Positions 20,312 to 30,020 are shown, numbered from the stretch's first letter. The stretch: DNA of 64,000 nt from Paraburkholderia flagellata (GCF_021390645.1 NZ_JAJEJT010000002.1:682001-746000); one strand, 5' to 3'. Numbers and translations: made by a program. Notes: a model not told the origin generated them from the letters alone.

Positions 20312-20995
20312 TCAAGCGGCGAGTTTCGCGGCCGCCGCCGCGACGATGCGCGCGCGTTCGGCGAGCGACGCCGCTGTCTGCGCGCGCAACCTTTCCACGA
20401 TTGCACGGGGTGCGCTGGCGGGGTCGCCGGAGTCGAACGGCGGCGCGGGCGCGTACTCGAGTTCGAGCTGGAGCGCCTGGGCGGCCTCGTCGCCGATCAG
20501 TTCGGCGGCGAGCGTCAATGCGAAATCGATGCCCGCCGTGATGCCGCCACCGGTCAGCACGTTGCCGTCGCGCACCACGCGTGCTTTCACGGGCAGCGCG
20601 CCGAGCGGCTCCAGCAGTTCGTGGAATGCCCAGTGCGTGGTCGCGCGGCGTCCCCGCAGCAGCCCGGCCGCACCGAGCACGAGCGCGCCCGTGCAAACCG
20701 AGGTGACGTAGCGCGCCGTGTCCGCCTGGCGGCGCAGAAATGCGAGTGTCTCGTCGTCGGGAATCAGCTTCGAGACGCCGCTGCCGCCCGGCACGCAGAT
20801 CACGTCGAGCGGCGGGCAGTCCTCGAAAGTCGTGTCGGGCGTGAGCAAGAGGCCGGTGCTCGAGCGGACCGGATCGAGCGTCTTCCAGATGAGCCGCGCC
20901 TGGGTGTCCGGCATCGAGGCAAGCACGTCGTACGGGCCGGTCAGGTCGAGCTGTTGGACGCCAGGAAACAGGAGAAAGCCGATTTGCAGTGCCAT
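20312..20995 (-). CDS. DJ-1/PfpI family protein (isonitrile hydratase-like)
   Basis: 227-residue cytosolic protein. VTSVCTGALVLGAAGLLRGRRATTHW contains the nucleophile elbow with Cys101, and DLTGPYDVL supplies the conserved acidic residue of the DJ-1/PfpI fold. The cysteine position and flanks match isocyanide (isonitrile) hydratase of Pseudomonas (InhA, Cys101), but DJ-1 relatives also include the N-terminal domains of GATR regulators and glyoxalases. There is no DNA-binding domain here. The C-terminal 40 residues form an Ala/Arg-rich helix. Substrate is inferred only. Confidence 0.8.
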   Translation of the reverse strand: MALQIGFLLFPGVQQLDLTGPYDVLASMPDTQARLIWKTLDPVRSSTGLLLTPDTTFEDCPPLDVICVPGGSGVSKLIPDDETLAFLRRQADTARYVTSVCTGALVLGAAGLLRGRRATTHWAFHELLEPLGALPVKARVVRDGNVLTGGGITAGIDFALTLAAELIGDEAAQALQLELEYAPAPPFDSGDPASAPRAIVERLRAQTAASLAERARIVAAAAAKLAA

Positions 20996-21173
20996 GGTGC
21001 GCTTCCGTTCAAGGTTGGGCTGTCGAAGAGGGCCGGCGGCGTGCCGACGAATCGGAAATCACTGTAATCTCGCCACGGTGCGCAACCATGCCAAAAACCG
21101 CGCAAAAACTGCCAGCGGCGCACGCGCGAGTACAATCGCGCGCCGTGCACCACCGCAACAGGAAATACGCAAC

Positions 21174-22700
21174 ATGAATACGCCAGCCAACGCCACGACC
21201 AGCCCAAGCCGGACCCGTTCGTTCACGACGGTCTTCCTGATAGAGATGTGGGAGCGCTTCGGCTACTACGGCATGGCGGCGCTACTGGTGCTGTTCATGG
21301 TCGAGCAGGTCGGCTTCAGCGACCGCGAGGCGAACCTCACGTGGGGCGCCTTCGTCGCGCTCGTGTTCGCGGCGCCGGCCATTGGCGGATGGATCGGCGA
21401 CCAGATTCTCGGCGCACGGCGCTCCATGGTGGCGGGCGCCGTGATCCTCGCGGCCGGCTACTTCATGCTCGCGCTGCCCAACGACAGCCTGAGCCACATG
21501 TACGCTTCGCTGGGCGTGATCGTGGTCGGCAACGGCCTCTTCAAGTCGAACGCGGCGAACCTCGTGAGGCGCATCTACGAGGGCGACGACGCGCAGCTCG
21601 ACAGCGCGTTCACCATCTACTACATGGCGGTGAACATCGGCTCGACCATCTCGATGCTCGCCACGCCGTGGATCAAGGAGCATTGGGGCTGGCACGCCGC
21701 GTTCGGCGTGTGCTGCGCGGGCATGGCGCTCGGCATCCTCAACTTCCTTCTGATGCGCCGCTCGCTCTCGCGTATCGGCTCGGCCCCAGACGAAGAGCCG
21801 CTGCACCTCGGCCGCGCCGCGCTCGTGGCAGTGGGCGCCGTGGCGCTCGGCGCGGCGACGATGTTCGTGCTCCAGCACGAGGCGATCGCGCGCGGCTGCG
21901 TGTATGCCGCGGCTGCCGCCATTCTCGCGATATTCGGCTGGATGCTCGTGCGCTGCGAGCACGCCGAGCGCGCCGGCCTGATCGCGGCGCTCATTCTCAC
22001 GTGCCAGGTGATCCTGTTCTTCGTGTTCTATCAGCAGATGTCGACGTCGCTCACGCTGTTCGCGCTGCGCAACGTCGATCCGCAGTTCTCGCTGTTCGGG
22101 ATTGCGCTGTTCCGCTGGAGCCCGGCGCAATTCCAGGCGCTCAATCCCATCTGGATCATGGTGCTTTCGCCGGTGCTCGCCGTGCTTTACACGTCGCTTG
22201 CGCGCCGCGGCCGCGACGTGCCGGTGGCTGTGAAGTACGCACTCGGCTTCGCCGTGGTCGCCGCCGGCTTTTTCGTGTTCGCGGCGAGCGGGCGCTACGC
22301 GGTGGAAGGGCGCGTGTCGTCGTGGTTCATGGTGGCCGGCTACGGGCTTTATTCGCTCGGCGAACTGCTCGTGAGCGGCCTCGGACTCGCGATGATCGCG
22401 CGCTACGTGCCCGCGCGCATGAGCGGCTTCATGATGGGCGCGTACTTCGTCGCGACCGGTGTTTCGCAGTATCTGGGCAGCGTGGTGGCGAATTTCGCGC
22501 AGATGCCCTCGGGCACGCTCGACCCGCTTACCTCGTTGCCGCTTTATACGCGGCTCTTCACGGGGCTTGGCTGGCTCGCGTCGCTGGGCGTGCTGGTGGC
22601 GGTGCTGTTGTTGCCGATCATGAACCGCCTCTCGCGCGAACATCACGCCAAAAGCGGCGCGCAAGCCTCGCGCGAGCCGCAGTCGGAAAACATCCAGTGA
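21174..22700 (+). CDS. Peptide MFS transporter (POT/PTR2 family)
   Basis: 508-residue inner-membrane proton-coupled oligopeptide transporter with about 14 hydrophobic segments. MWERFGYYGMAALLVLFM is the ExxERFxYYG proton-coupling motif, and GGWIGDQILGARRSM and FTIYYMAVNIGS are PTR2 signatures. The middle and C-terminal helices (FFVFYQQMSTSLTLFALRNVD) also fit. ATG at 21174 follows AGGAAA; the reading frame is open further upstream without sign of coding. Likely imports di- and tripeptides. Confidence 0.9.
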   Translation: MNTPANATTSPSRTRSFTTVFLIEMWERFGYYGMAALLVLFMVEQVGFSDREANLTWGAFVALVFAAPAIGGWIGDQILGARRSMVAGAVILAAGYFMLALPNDSLSHMYASLGVIVVGNGLFKSNAANLVRRIYEGDDAQLDSAFTIYYMAVNIGSTISMLATPWIKEHWGWHAAFGVCCAGMALGILNFLLMRRSLSRIGSAPDEEPLHLGRAALVAVGAVALGAATMFVLQHEAIARGCVYAAAAAILAIFGWMLVRCEHAERAGLIAALILTCQVILFFVFYQQMSTSLTLFALRNVDPQFSLFGIALFRWSPAQFQALNPIWIMVLSPVLAVLYTSLARRGRDVPVAVKYALGFAVVAAGFFVFAASGRYAVEGRVSSWFMVAGYGLYSLGELLVSGLGLAMIARYVPARMSGFMMGAYFVATGVSQYLGSVVANFAQMPSGTLDPLTSLPLYTRLFTGLGWLASLGVLVAVLLLPIMNRLSREHHAKSGAQASREPQSENIQ

Positions 22701-22769
22701 TCGATACACGCGCCGCGTTCAGCCGCTGCTTAATTTGTGGCAGCGGGCGCGGCGCGTTTCACGGCATGC

Positions 22770-23207
22770 TCAGGCCGGCATCTTGCGGAACGTCACCGCG
22801 ATGCGGTTCCAGCCGTTGATCGCGATGATCAGCAGCGTGAGGTCGGCGATCTCCTGATCGCTGAAATGCGGCTTCACGCGTTCCCAAACCTCGTCGGGCA
22901 CATGCGTTTGCGCGAGCAGCGTGACCGATTCGGTCCATTCGAGCGCCGCGCGCTCGCGCTCGGTGAAGAACGGCGTTTCACGCCACACCGATACCGTGGC
23001 GAGCCGGCGATCGGTTTCGCCGCCCTTGCGTGCATCCGTGGTGTGCATGTCCACGCAGTACGCGCAGCCGTTGATCTGCGAAGCACGCAGGCGCACCAGT
23101 TCCGCGAGCGGCTTTTCGATCGAGCTTTTGCTCGCGCGCTCTTCGAGCGCAATCATGGCCTTCGTGCCTTCCGGGCTGGCCTTGTAGAAATCCAGACGTG
23201 CCTGCAT
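22770..23207 (-). CDS. Carboxymuconolactone decarboxylase/AhpD-like protein
   Basis: 145-residue all-helical protein. VRLRASQINGCAYCVDMHTTDARKGGE contains the CxxC...H redox motif of the AhpD-like peroxidase branch of the CMD family. Such proteins work as alkylhydroperoxidase-type thiol reductants in the cytosol. It stands divergent from the MocR-type regulator at 23373, which could control it (inference). Confidence 0.88.
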   Translation of the reverse strand: MQARLDFYKASPEGTKAMIALEERASKSSIEKPLAELVRLRASQINGCAYCVDMHTTDARKGGETDRRLATVSVWRETPFFTERERAALEWTESVTLLAQTHVPDEVWERVKPHFSDQEIADLTLLIIAINGWNRIAVTFRKMPA

Positions 23208-23372
23208 GAGCGTTCACCTTTCGAGTTGAATTGCCTGGTTGATGGGTTGGACTTGCGAATTGCGTAACCACAGGTGCACTTTAGGCGTTGCGCTGGCGCG
23301 TTCACATAGCCATTCTGGCAATATTTCGGGTGACCACTTTCGCTCCCGTCGAACGCTATCAGCAGCGTCATC

Positions 23373-24863
23373 ATGGAACTCCACGTTACCGTGTCGGGCC
23401 GTCGCGACCTCGCCGGCCAGATCTATCGTCAACTGCGCGACAGCATTGTCGACGGCCGCCTGGCAGGCGGCACGCGCCTGCCGTCCACACGCGATCTCGC
23501 ATTGCAGCTCGGCGTTTCGCGCAAGACCACGCTCGACGTATTCGAACGGCTGCTCGCCGAAGGCTATCTGAACTCGCGGCGCGGCTCGGGCACATTCGTC
23601 GCAGATACGCTCGAGCGCCTGCCCGCGCGCGAGCGCGGCCATCCGAATCCGCAGATTCGCGCAGCCAACGCGGCCTCTAGCGCCGTTGCCACTTCGGTGC
23701 GCAAGGCGCAGGCCACGCCGTGGTGGCAGGCGCAAGCCGAGGCGCTGCGCGACTCGTTGCCGCGTCTGGACGCGCGGCTCGCCTGCGACTTCGCGGGCGG
23801 CATCACCGACAAGTCGCGCTTTCCCTTCGACATCTGGCGGCGCTGCATCAACGACGCGCTGCGCGTGCAGGCGCGCGGCCACGGCATGTATCGCGATCCG
23901 GCGGGCGAGGAAAAGCTGCGCCTCGCCGTGTCGCGCTATCTCGCCTTCAATCGCGCGGTGCAGGGCAACTGGCAGGACGTGATCGTCACGCAGGGCGCGC
24001 AGCAGGCGCTCGATCTGCTCGCGCGCGTGACGCTTGCCCCGGGCGACGTGGTCGCCGTGGAAGACCCGGGCTATCCGCCTGCGCGTGACATCTTCGCCGC
24101 ACTGGGCGCGAAGATCGTGCCGGTGCCCGTGGATCGCGACGGGCTCGTGGTCGCGCGTCTGCCGAAAGCGGCGCGGCTCGTGTACGTGACGCCCTCGCAC
24201 CAGTTCCCGCTCGGCATGCCGATGAGTCTCGAGCGACGCGTCGCGCTGCTCGAATGGGCGCAGGCGCGCGGCGCGCTCGTGATCGAAGACGATTACGACT
24301 GCGAATACCGCTTCGAGGGCCGCTCGATGGAGCCGCTCAAGAGCCTCGACAACGCCGGTCTCGTCGCTTACGTCGGCACGTTTTCGAAGACGATCTTCCC
24401 GGAGTTGCGCGTGGGCTACACGGTGCCGCCCGCCGCGCTGGCCGCGCCGCTCGCCCGCGCACGGCAGATTGGCGATGCCCACGGTTGCGTACTTACGCAG
24501 ACTGCGCTCGCCGACTTCATGCTCAACGGCCATTTCGCGCGCCATTTGCGGCGCATGCATCAGACGTATTCGCAGCGCCGTGACGTGCTGCTCGCGCATC
24601 TGCGTGGACCGCTCGCGCCGTGGCTCGAACCCGTCACGCCGAACACGGCTGGGTTGCACCTGGCGGCGCGGCTCGTCGCGCCGCTCGACGCCGCTGCGGT
24701 GGCGCACGCCGCGCGCCGCGCGTCGATCGGCCTGCACCCGCTCACGCCGTTTCATCTAGAAGCGCCTGTGCAGAGCGGTTTTCTGTTCGGTTACGGTGGA
24801 GTCGACGCCGAGCGTATCGATGCCGCGCTGACGTCGCTCGCCACGCTGCTGCGCACACTTTGA
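23373..24863 (+). CDS. MocR/PdxR-type PLP-dependent transcriptional regulator
   Basis: 496-residue chimeric regulator. An N-terminal GntR winged helix (about residues 10-78, QIYRQLRDSIVDGRLAGGTRLPSTRDLALQLGVSRKT) is joined by a linker to a fold-type I aminotransferase domain (about 115-490). The PLP lysine is Lys339 in GTFSKTIFPELRVGY, and IEDDYDCEYRF carries the pyridine-N aspartate. MocR proteins sense PLP or amino-acid adducts. It is divergent from the AhpD-like gene, its most likely target besides itself. Confidence 0.9.
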   Translation: MELHVTVSGRRDLAGQIYRQLRDSIVDGRLAGGTRLPSTRDLALQLGVSRKTTLDVFERLLAEGYLNSRRGSGTFVADTLERLPARERGHPNPQIRAANAASSAVATSVRKAQATPWWQAQAEALRDSLPRLDARLACDFAGGITDKSRFPFDIWRRCINDALRVQARGHGMYRDPAGEEKLRLAVSRYLAFNRAVQGNWQDVIVTQGAQQALDLLARVTLAPGDVVAVEDPGYPPARDIFAALGAKIVPVPVDRDGLVVARLPKAARLVYVTPSHQFPLGMPMSLERRVALLEWAQARGALVIEDDYDCEYRFEGRSMEPLKSLDNAGLVAYVGTFSKTIFPELRVGYTVPPAALAAPLARARQIGDAHGCVLTQTALADFMLNGHFARHLRRMHQTYSQRRDVLLAHLRGPLAPWLEPVTPNTAGLHLAARLVAPLDAAAVAHAARRASIGLHPLTPFHLEAPVQSGFLFGYGGVDAERIDAALTSLATLLRTL

Positions 24864-25186
24864 CTGCATCTTGCCGTCGCGCCGACACCGGCATCGCAGC
24901 CGAAATCATGCAAAAACGCCATACGTATGGCGCTTTCCTGATGAACGTGCCGTGCGCCGAGCCGGGCGAAGCGTGTCGTCCGACCGTGCCTCGGGTACGC
25001 GAGGTGCACGTTTACCCCTGTAAACAGGCGTCAAAATGTGTTCGAGAGTCAGCGCCGCGCAACAAAATCGTAACGACAATGCAAAAGCTTCACGCAAAAC
25101 GCTTGCGCGTATGTAGAATCCGCCGTTGAAGCACGTGCATTCCGCAGTGCTTCTTCGATTCACTGACCAACACTGGTAGGAGAAAC
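24864..25186. other. Intergenic region ahead of the HU-like gene
   Basis: No gene is supported in these 323 bases. They hold a perfect 16-bp palindrome, CGCCATACGTATGGCG (24917-24932), flanked by A5 on one side and CTTT on the other, which could be a weak terminator for the MocR gene or an operator. Nearer the gene, a TAGAAT hexamer (about 25115) could be a -10. A hairpin with GAAGCAC/GTGCTTC arms (about 25128-25154) would lie in the mRNA leader. Confidence 0.5.
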
Positions 25187-25633
25187 ATGCCGACTTCCGC
25201 AAAGAAAGTGGCCAAAAAGGCAGCTGCCCCGGCCAAGAAGGTTGCCGCAAAGAAAGCGCCCGCCACCAAGACGGCCGCAGCTAAGAAGGTCGCCGTGAAG
25301 GCGTCCGGCGCACCGACGCCGATCAAGGACACCTTCACGAAGGCCTCGCTGGCTACCCACGTCGCTGAGCGTGCAGGCGTCGAGCCGAAGGCTGCCAAGG
25401 CCGTGCTCGCCGCGCTGGAAGACACGATCCTCGGTTCGGTCCACAAGAAGGGCGCTGGCGAATTCACGCTGTCGGGCCTTCTGAAGATCGTCGTGCAGGC
25501 CGTGCCGGCGAAGAAGAAGCGCTTCGGCAAGGATCCGTTCACGGGTGAAGAGCGCTGGTTCCCGGCCAAGCCCGCATCGGTCCGCATCAAGGCGCGCGCC
25601 CTGAAGAAGCTGAAGGACGCAGCAGCAGCCTGA
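25187..25633 (+). CDS. HU family DNA-binding protein with Lys/Ala-rich histone-like tail
   Basis: 148-residue nucleoid protein. The first about 48 residues are a basic Lys/Ala/Pro tail made of AKK/AAK repeats, like eukaryotic histone H1 tails. Residues about 50-148 form an HU/IHF domain (DTFTKASLATHVAERAGVEPKAAKAVLAALEDTI, then the DNA-binding beta arm around KKKRFGKDPFTGEERWFPAKPASVRIKARALKKLKD). Tailed HU proteins of this kind are known in Burkholderia and Bordetella relatives. GGAG precedes the ATG, and a terminator lies after the gene. Confidence 0.9.
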   Translation: MPTSAKKVAKKAAAPAKKVAAKKAPATKTAAAKKVAVKASGAPTPIKDTFTKASLATHVAERAGVEPKAAKAVLAALEDTILGSVHKKGAGEFTLSGLLKIVVQAVPAKKKRFGKDPFTGEERWFPAKPASVRIKARALKKLKDAAAA

Positions 25634-25688
25634 TTGCGCTGATTGCGCTTCAAGCCGCGCCCTTCGGGTAGCGGCTACCGTCAGTACC

Positions 25689-25730
25689 AAAAAATCCCCG
25701 TTGGCGTCGAGCCCACGGGGATTTTCATTT
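25689..25730 (+). terminator. Intrinsic terminator after the HU-like gene
   Basis: AAAATCCCCG and CGGGGATTTT arms flank a short GC-rich loop region, with TTTTC following, 56 bases after the stop codon. The A-tract on the 5' side would also allow use from the other strand. Confidence 0.82.
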
Positions 25731-25885
25731 GGTGCGTACAACCGCATAGGCGCTCCATGCCATGTTCTGATGTTATGAACTGGCGTTCGGTACTATGTTC
25801 GGAAAATCGAGCGATAATCCTTATCGGCTTCGCAATCGCGTCGACGATACGAGCCAGAATTTTCGAATATCCATAATAGAGTGTT

Positions 25886-26785
25886 ATGCCGACAACCGAC
25901 CTCAGTTTGCGCCAGGTGGAAGCGTTTCGCGCATTGATGCACTGGCGCACCGTCACCCGCGCGGCGCAGGCGCTCGGCATTTCGCAGCCCGCGGTGAGCC
26001 GTCTGCTTGCCGACTTCGAAACGAAGATGGGGTTCACGCTTTTCGAGCGACGCCAAGGGCGTTTGCTGCCGACCGTCGAGGCGCATACGCTGCAAGACGA
26101 AGTCGAGCGCGCGTTCTTCGGCTTCGAGCGCGTGGCCCAGGCGGCCGCGCAGATTCGCGCGCAGCGGCGCGGCGTCGTGCGTGTCGCCGCTTCAGCAGAT
26201 CTTTGCGCCGACTTCCTGCCGCGCGTGGCCGCTGCGTTCGCGAGCGAGCACGAGGGCGTCGATCTCGAACTGATGACTGGCGAAGCCGCCGAGATTGCCG
26301 AGCGCGTGGCGGCGCAACGCTGCGATCTCGGTTTCGTGGCGCAAGCCGTCGTGCATCCTGGCGCCCGTCTCGAGTATCTGGGTGAATGGCCGCTGCGCTG
26401 CATCGTGCCGCGCGGACACCGGCTCGCGCGCAAGCGCATGATCCATGCGCAAGACTGCGCGGGCGAACGCTTCGTTTCGTTTGCCGCGGCGAGCGAGGCG
26501 CGTCATTCCATCGACCGGCTCTTTGCCGAATGCGGGGTGGCGCGCGAGCCCGGCATCGAAGCGGCGCTCGCGCAATCCGTCGTGGGGATGGTGGAGGCGG
26601 GAATGGGCATCGCGCTCGTCGACGCGCTGACGGCCCAGCACGCTAGCGCGCGGGTGAGCGTGAAGCGCTTCACGCCCGCGCTGTCGAGCGCGCTCCATGT
26701 CGTGCGCGGCACGCAGCGCGCGGCGACGGCGTTGAGCGACGCATTCGTGTGGCACGCCGCAGCCGCGCTGGCGCGGCTGCGCTGA
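25886..26785 (+). CDS. LysR family transcriptional regulator
   Basis: 299-residue regulator. The N-terminal helix-turn-helix (about residues 5-65; LRQVEAFRALMHWRTVTRAAQALGISQPAVSRLLADFE) is followed by a linker helix and a periplasmic-binding-like effector domain (about 95-290; VRVAASADLCADFLPRVAAAF). There is no close divergent partner, so targets are not evident; the AT-rich 120 bases upstream probably hold its own promoter. Overall layout is standard. Confidence 0.9.
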   Translation: MPTTDLSLRQVEAFRALMHWRTVTRAAQALGISQPAVSRLLADFETKMGFTLFERRQGRLLPTVEAHTLQDEVERAFFGFERVAQAAAQIRAQRRGVVRVAASADLCADFLPRVAAAFASEHEGVDLELMTGEAAEIAERVAAQRCDLGFVAQAVVHPGARLEYLGEWPLRCIVPRGHRLARKRMIHAQDCAGERFVSFAAASEARHSIDRLFAECGVAREPGIEAALAQSVVGMVEAGMGIALVDALTAQHASARVSVKRFTPALSSALHVVRGTQRAATALSDAFVWHAAAALARLR

Positions 26786-26888
26786 GGCTTTTACTCGTCT
26801 AAAAGACCTGTAAACGGCGCAAGGCCGTGCACACACACGGCCTTGCACGAACCGCCGTGGAGGATCGCTTCTAAAACCTCGCGGGCAT

Positions 26889-26924
26889 AAAAAAACCAGC
26901 CAGGGCTTGCGCCGAGGCTGGTTT
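26889..26924 (-). terminator. Intrinsic terminator of the porin gene
   Basis: Read on minus, AAACCAGCC and GGCTGGTTT arms with a 14-base loop are followed by a run of seven T, about 100 bases after the porin stop. Confidence 0.85.
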
Positions 26925-27024
26925 GTGCAGCGTGTCGTTTTTAGCTGCGTGGTCTCGCTCGCTTCGCCGGAATGGCTCGTCAGCCAGTTCCGGCGCCGGG
27001 CCGAAGCCCGGAGTAAAGCGTTGC

Positions 27025-28233
27025 TTAGAACTTGTGGCGGATACCCAGGCTGACCATGGTCTGCGAGCTCGTAGCCGAGTTGTAGCCGTACGAGCCGATC
27101 GACGCGCCTGCGATCGACGTCGTGGTCGCGCTGTCGCGCTGCGTGCCGTTGGCGTGCTGCCAGGCCGCCACAGCGTACAGGTCGGTGCGCTTCGACAGGT
27201 TGTAGTCCGCGCCGAGCGAAACCTGGTTGTAGGTGTTCGACACGTCGCCGGCGCCGTGCGTCCAGGTGTAGCCGAGGCCGAGCAGCGTGGCCGGGTTCAA
27301 CTGGTAGCCGACGAAGCCGCCTGCGACGTTGAAGCGCTGGTTCGACGCGAACGCGGAAGCGCTGTCCCGACGCATCTGAACGTTGCTGTAACGGCCGCTG
27401 AACGTGAACGGACCAGCGACGTACTGCGCAGCGACCTGAGCCGTGCCGACCGACGACGCCGAAGCGTAGGCCGCGTTGATCTGGCTGCCGTTCCAGAAGA
27501 CGTTATCCGACGTTGCGCTCTGGGACCAGCCGCCGAAACCGTTGACCGCGCTGGCTGCGCGGGCTGCCGCCGACGACGAGTTGTCCATGCGGAAGTAGCC
27601 GCCGGCAACGTTGAACGAGCCGATGCCGTAGGTTGCAGCAGCACCCCAGCTCTGACCCGAGCCGGTCGAGCCAGCCACGCCGCCAAACGCGTACATGCCT
27701 TCGAACTGGAAGCCCTGGATGTTCGGCGAGACGTACTTGATTGCGCTGTTCGTACGCGAGGTGTTGTCGTTGTTGTCGACGTCACCCGGGGTTGCGAACG
27801 TGCTGCCGAAGTAGTTGTCGGCGGTCAGCGGCTGAACCATGTCGACCAACGGGTCGTACTGGCGACCGAGCGTGACCGTACCGTACTGCTCGTGCGTGAC
27901 GCCAACCAATGCTTGACGGCCGAAGATCGCCGTGTTGCCGTTGTATTTGCCCAGCGCGCCGTTGTTGATGTTAAAGCCGCTTTCCAATTGGAAAATTGCC
28001 TTCAGGCCGCCGCCCAGATCTTCCGTGCCCTTCAGGCCCCAGCGGTTGCCAGACAGGTTACCGCCAACGAGGGCGACCAAGTTCTTGTTTTGACCTTGGC
28101 TGTTCATCGTGTGGTTGACGTACTGGATCGATTCGTCGATCACACCATAGAGGGTCACGCTGCTTTGAGCGTGCGCGGTGCCAGCTGCGGCCAAAAGGGC
28201 CAGCGAGAGGGTCGAGAGAGCGACTCGTTTCAT
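27025..28233 (-). CDS. Gram-negative porin (OmpC-like general porin)
   Basis: 402-residue outer-membrane beta-barrel. A Sec signal peptide (MKRVALSTLSLALLAAAGTAHA, about 22 residues) is followed by QSSVTLYGVIDESIQYV, the typical first strand of Burkholderiaceae porins. SGNRWGLKGTEDLGGGLKAIFQLESGF is the conserved second hairpin, and the last residues GIRHKF end in the obligatory C-terminal Phe. It probably forms a 16-stranded trimeric channel. ATG at 28233 was chosen for the signal peptide and the GGAG site upstream. A strong terminator follows. Confidence 0.92.
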   Translation of the reverse strand: MKRVALSTLSLALLAAAGTAHAQSSVTLYGVIDESIQYVNHTMNSQGQNKNLVALVGGNLSGNRWGLKGTEDLGGGLKAIFQLESGFNINNGALGKYNGNTAIFGRQALVGVTHEQYGTVTLGRQYDPLVDMVQPLTADNYFGSTFATPGDVDNNDNTSRTNSAIKYVSPNIQGFQFEGMYAFGGVAGSTGSGQSWGAAATYGIGSFNVAGGYFRMDNSSSAAARAASAVNGFGGWSQSATSDNVFWNGSQINAAYASASSVGTAQVAAQYVAGPFTFSGRYSNVQMRRDSASAFASNQRFNVAGGFVGYQLNPATLLGLGYTWTHGAGDVSNTYNQVSLGADYNLSKRTDLYAVAAWQHANGTQRDSATTTSIAGASIGSYGYNSATSSQTMVSLGIRHKF

Positions 28234-28453
28234 TCTGTTTTCTCCACGCAGAAATTGTGTAGTTGTTGCGCGATGGAGAATAACGCAGCAGGCCAAGCGA
28301 CCTGAACTGAAAAAATAAAGTTTGTCGCAAAAACCTGACACCGGCCAGAATCCCGTGTCAGACGGGGCCTGCGTCGATTATGCCGATTTTGGAAATATTG
28401 GATTGTTGATCGAGCATTATTGTTGTTTTTGATAAAAGTTCCGTAAATGATCG

Positions 28454-29863
28454 TTATTTTTTAGGCTTGCTGCGACCTTGTGTAGCAGCCTCGATCGGCC
28501 CGGCTTCGTCCGGGTGACGGCGCCTGCCGGCGGCCGTCATGGCGAGCGCGGCGCTCGCGACGAACAGCACCGAACTCCACGGATGGCGCTTCACATAGCG
28601 GTCGGCGGCGGCCACTGTGCGGCCCGCCTGGACCAGCGTGAGCGCAGCCGCATAGGTGGCACTGTCCTCCATGCGCACGACCGAACGGCGAATCTGCAGC
28701 CCCGATTTCAGCCCCGCGAACGCTCCGCCACGCGCACTCGCGCGCCCGACCGCGCCGAGCGGTGTTTCCGATAGTGTCGATTTGTCTGCCGTAACGGCCG
28801 CCGCCAAGGCTGCAGGCATTGCCGTGGCCGCTGCGCTGCCGTTTCCGATCGGCACAGCGGACGGCGCCGGGGCAGCAGCGGGACGGTCCGTACGCTTCGT
28901 ATCGTGCCGCGCGACGATGGTGGAGGCGGCGAGTACGGAGGCCAGCTTGGCGCGGCTGCCGGGCGGTGTTTCCTCAAGGAAACCCCACGCGCCGCGCGGG
29001 TCGTGCATGCGTCCGCGCGCCGCCGAAAATTCCGCGCCGAGCAGGAGCACCGCCGCCGAAAAATAGAGCCACATGAGCAGCACCGCGAGCGAGCCGGCGG
29101 CGCCGAAGGCCGTTGCCATGCCCGCGTGCGCGAGATAGAGCGCGAACAGCTTCTTGCCTGCCGAGAACAGCACTGCCGCGATGATGCCTCCCACCATCGC
29201 GTCGCGCCAGCGCACGTCGGCGTCGGGCAGGAAGCGCAGCAGGGCGCCGAATGCGACGGCCAGCACCATGAGGCCCACGCCCAACTGCATCAGGTTTCCG
29301 ATGATCACATAAGGAGAATTGCCCCAGAGCCACTGGCCGACGAATATGATGGCCGTGTCGAGCACGAGCGAGACGATCAGCAGGAACGCGACGCCCAGCA
29401 CGAGACTGAATGAAATGAGGCGCACGCGCACGAGCGCCAGCACGCTGGAGGGGCGCTGCCCGTCCGGCGGCCAGACGATGTTCAATGCGGAATTGAGCGA
29501 GGAGAAGGTTGCGGACGCGCCGATCACGAGCAAGGAAAGCGAGATGATCGCCGCGACACTGCCCTTGCCGCCCGCGCGATGCGCGTTCTGCACGATGGTG
29601 GTGATGCCCGCGGCCGCATCGTCGCCGAGCACGTTGTGGACCTGGCGGAAGAGTTCGCCGCGCGCGGCTTCGTCGCCGAAGAACCAGCCGGCCACCGCAA
29701 TCACCATCACGAGCGTGGGCGCGAGCGAAAACGCAGAGTAGAACGCGATGCTCGCCGCGAGCGACGGGCAGCGGTTGGCGATGAACTGGCGCAGCGCGCC
29801 CACCACCCACGACGCTTCCTTGCGTGCGGCGGACTGCAGTCGTTCGGTGGAAAGCGTTGACAT
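28454..29863 (-). CDS. YihY/virulence factor BrkB family membrane protein
   Basis: 469-residue inner-membrane protein. Residues about 15-290 contain six hydrophobic helices with family blocks SLAASIAFYSAFSLAPTLVMVIA, DAMVGGIIAAVLFSAGKKLFALYL and AAGSLAVLLMWLYFSAAVLLLGAEFSAA. About 180 extra C-terminal residues are unusual: an Ala/Pro-rich linker, then an amphipathic stretch and a short hydrophobic segment (SSVLFVASAALAMTAAG) before a basic end, somewhat like a DUF883/ElaB-type membrane anchor. The function of the family is unknown. Confidence 0.88.
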   Translation of the reverse strand: MSTLSTERLQSAARKEASWVVGALRQFIANRCPSLAASIAFYSAFSLAPTLVMVIAVAGWFFGDEAARGELFRQVHNVLGDDAAAGITTIVQNAHRAGGKGSVAAIISLSLLVIGASATFSSLNSALNIVWPPDGQRPSSVLALVRVRLISFSLVLGVAFLLIVSLVLDTAIIFVGQWLWGNSPYVIIGNLMQLGVGLMVLAVAFGALLRFLPDADVRWRDAMVGGIIAAVLFSAGKKLFALYLAHAGMATAFGAAGSLAVLLMWLYFSAAVLLLGAEFSAARGRMHDPRGAWGFLEETPPGSRAKLASVLAASTIVARHDTKRTDRPAAAPAPSAVPIGNGSAAATAMPAALAAAVTADKSTLSETPLGAVGRASARGGAFAGLKSGLQIRRSVVRMEDSATYAAALTLVQAGRTVAAADRYVKRHPWSSVLFVASAALAMTAAGRRRHPDEAGPIEAATQGRSKPKK

Positions 29864-30020
29864 GATGGCGCGCCCCGCAGTGGTTCTTCAGTGGTTCGTT
29901 TTCGTCACAAAACTGGCTCGTTCGCCATTCAATATTAGCAAGCGTGGTTCCCGGGCGACCTCGCGCTGTACGCCTGTAAAGCTCGCGAACATCCAGCGCG
30001 ATCCGTCTCCCAAAACGTCT

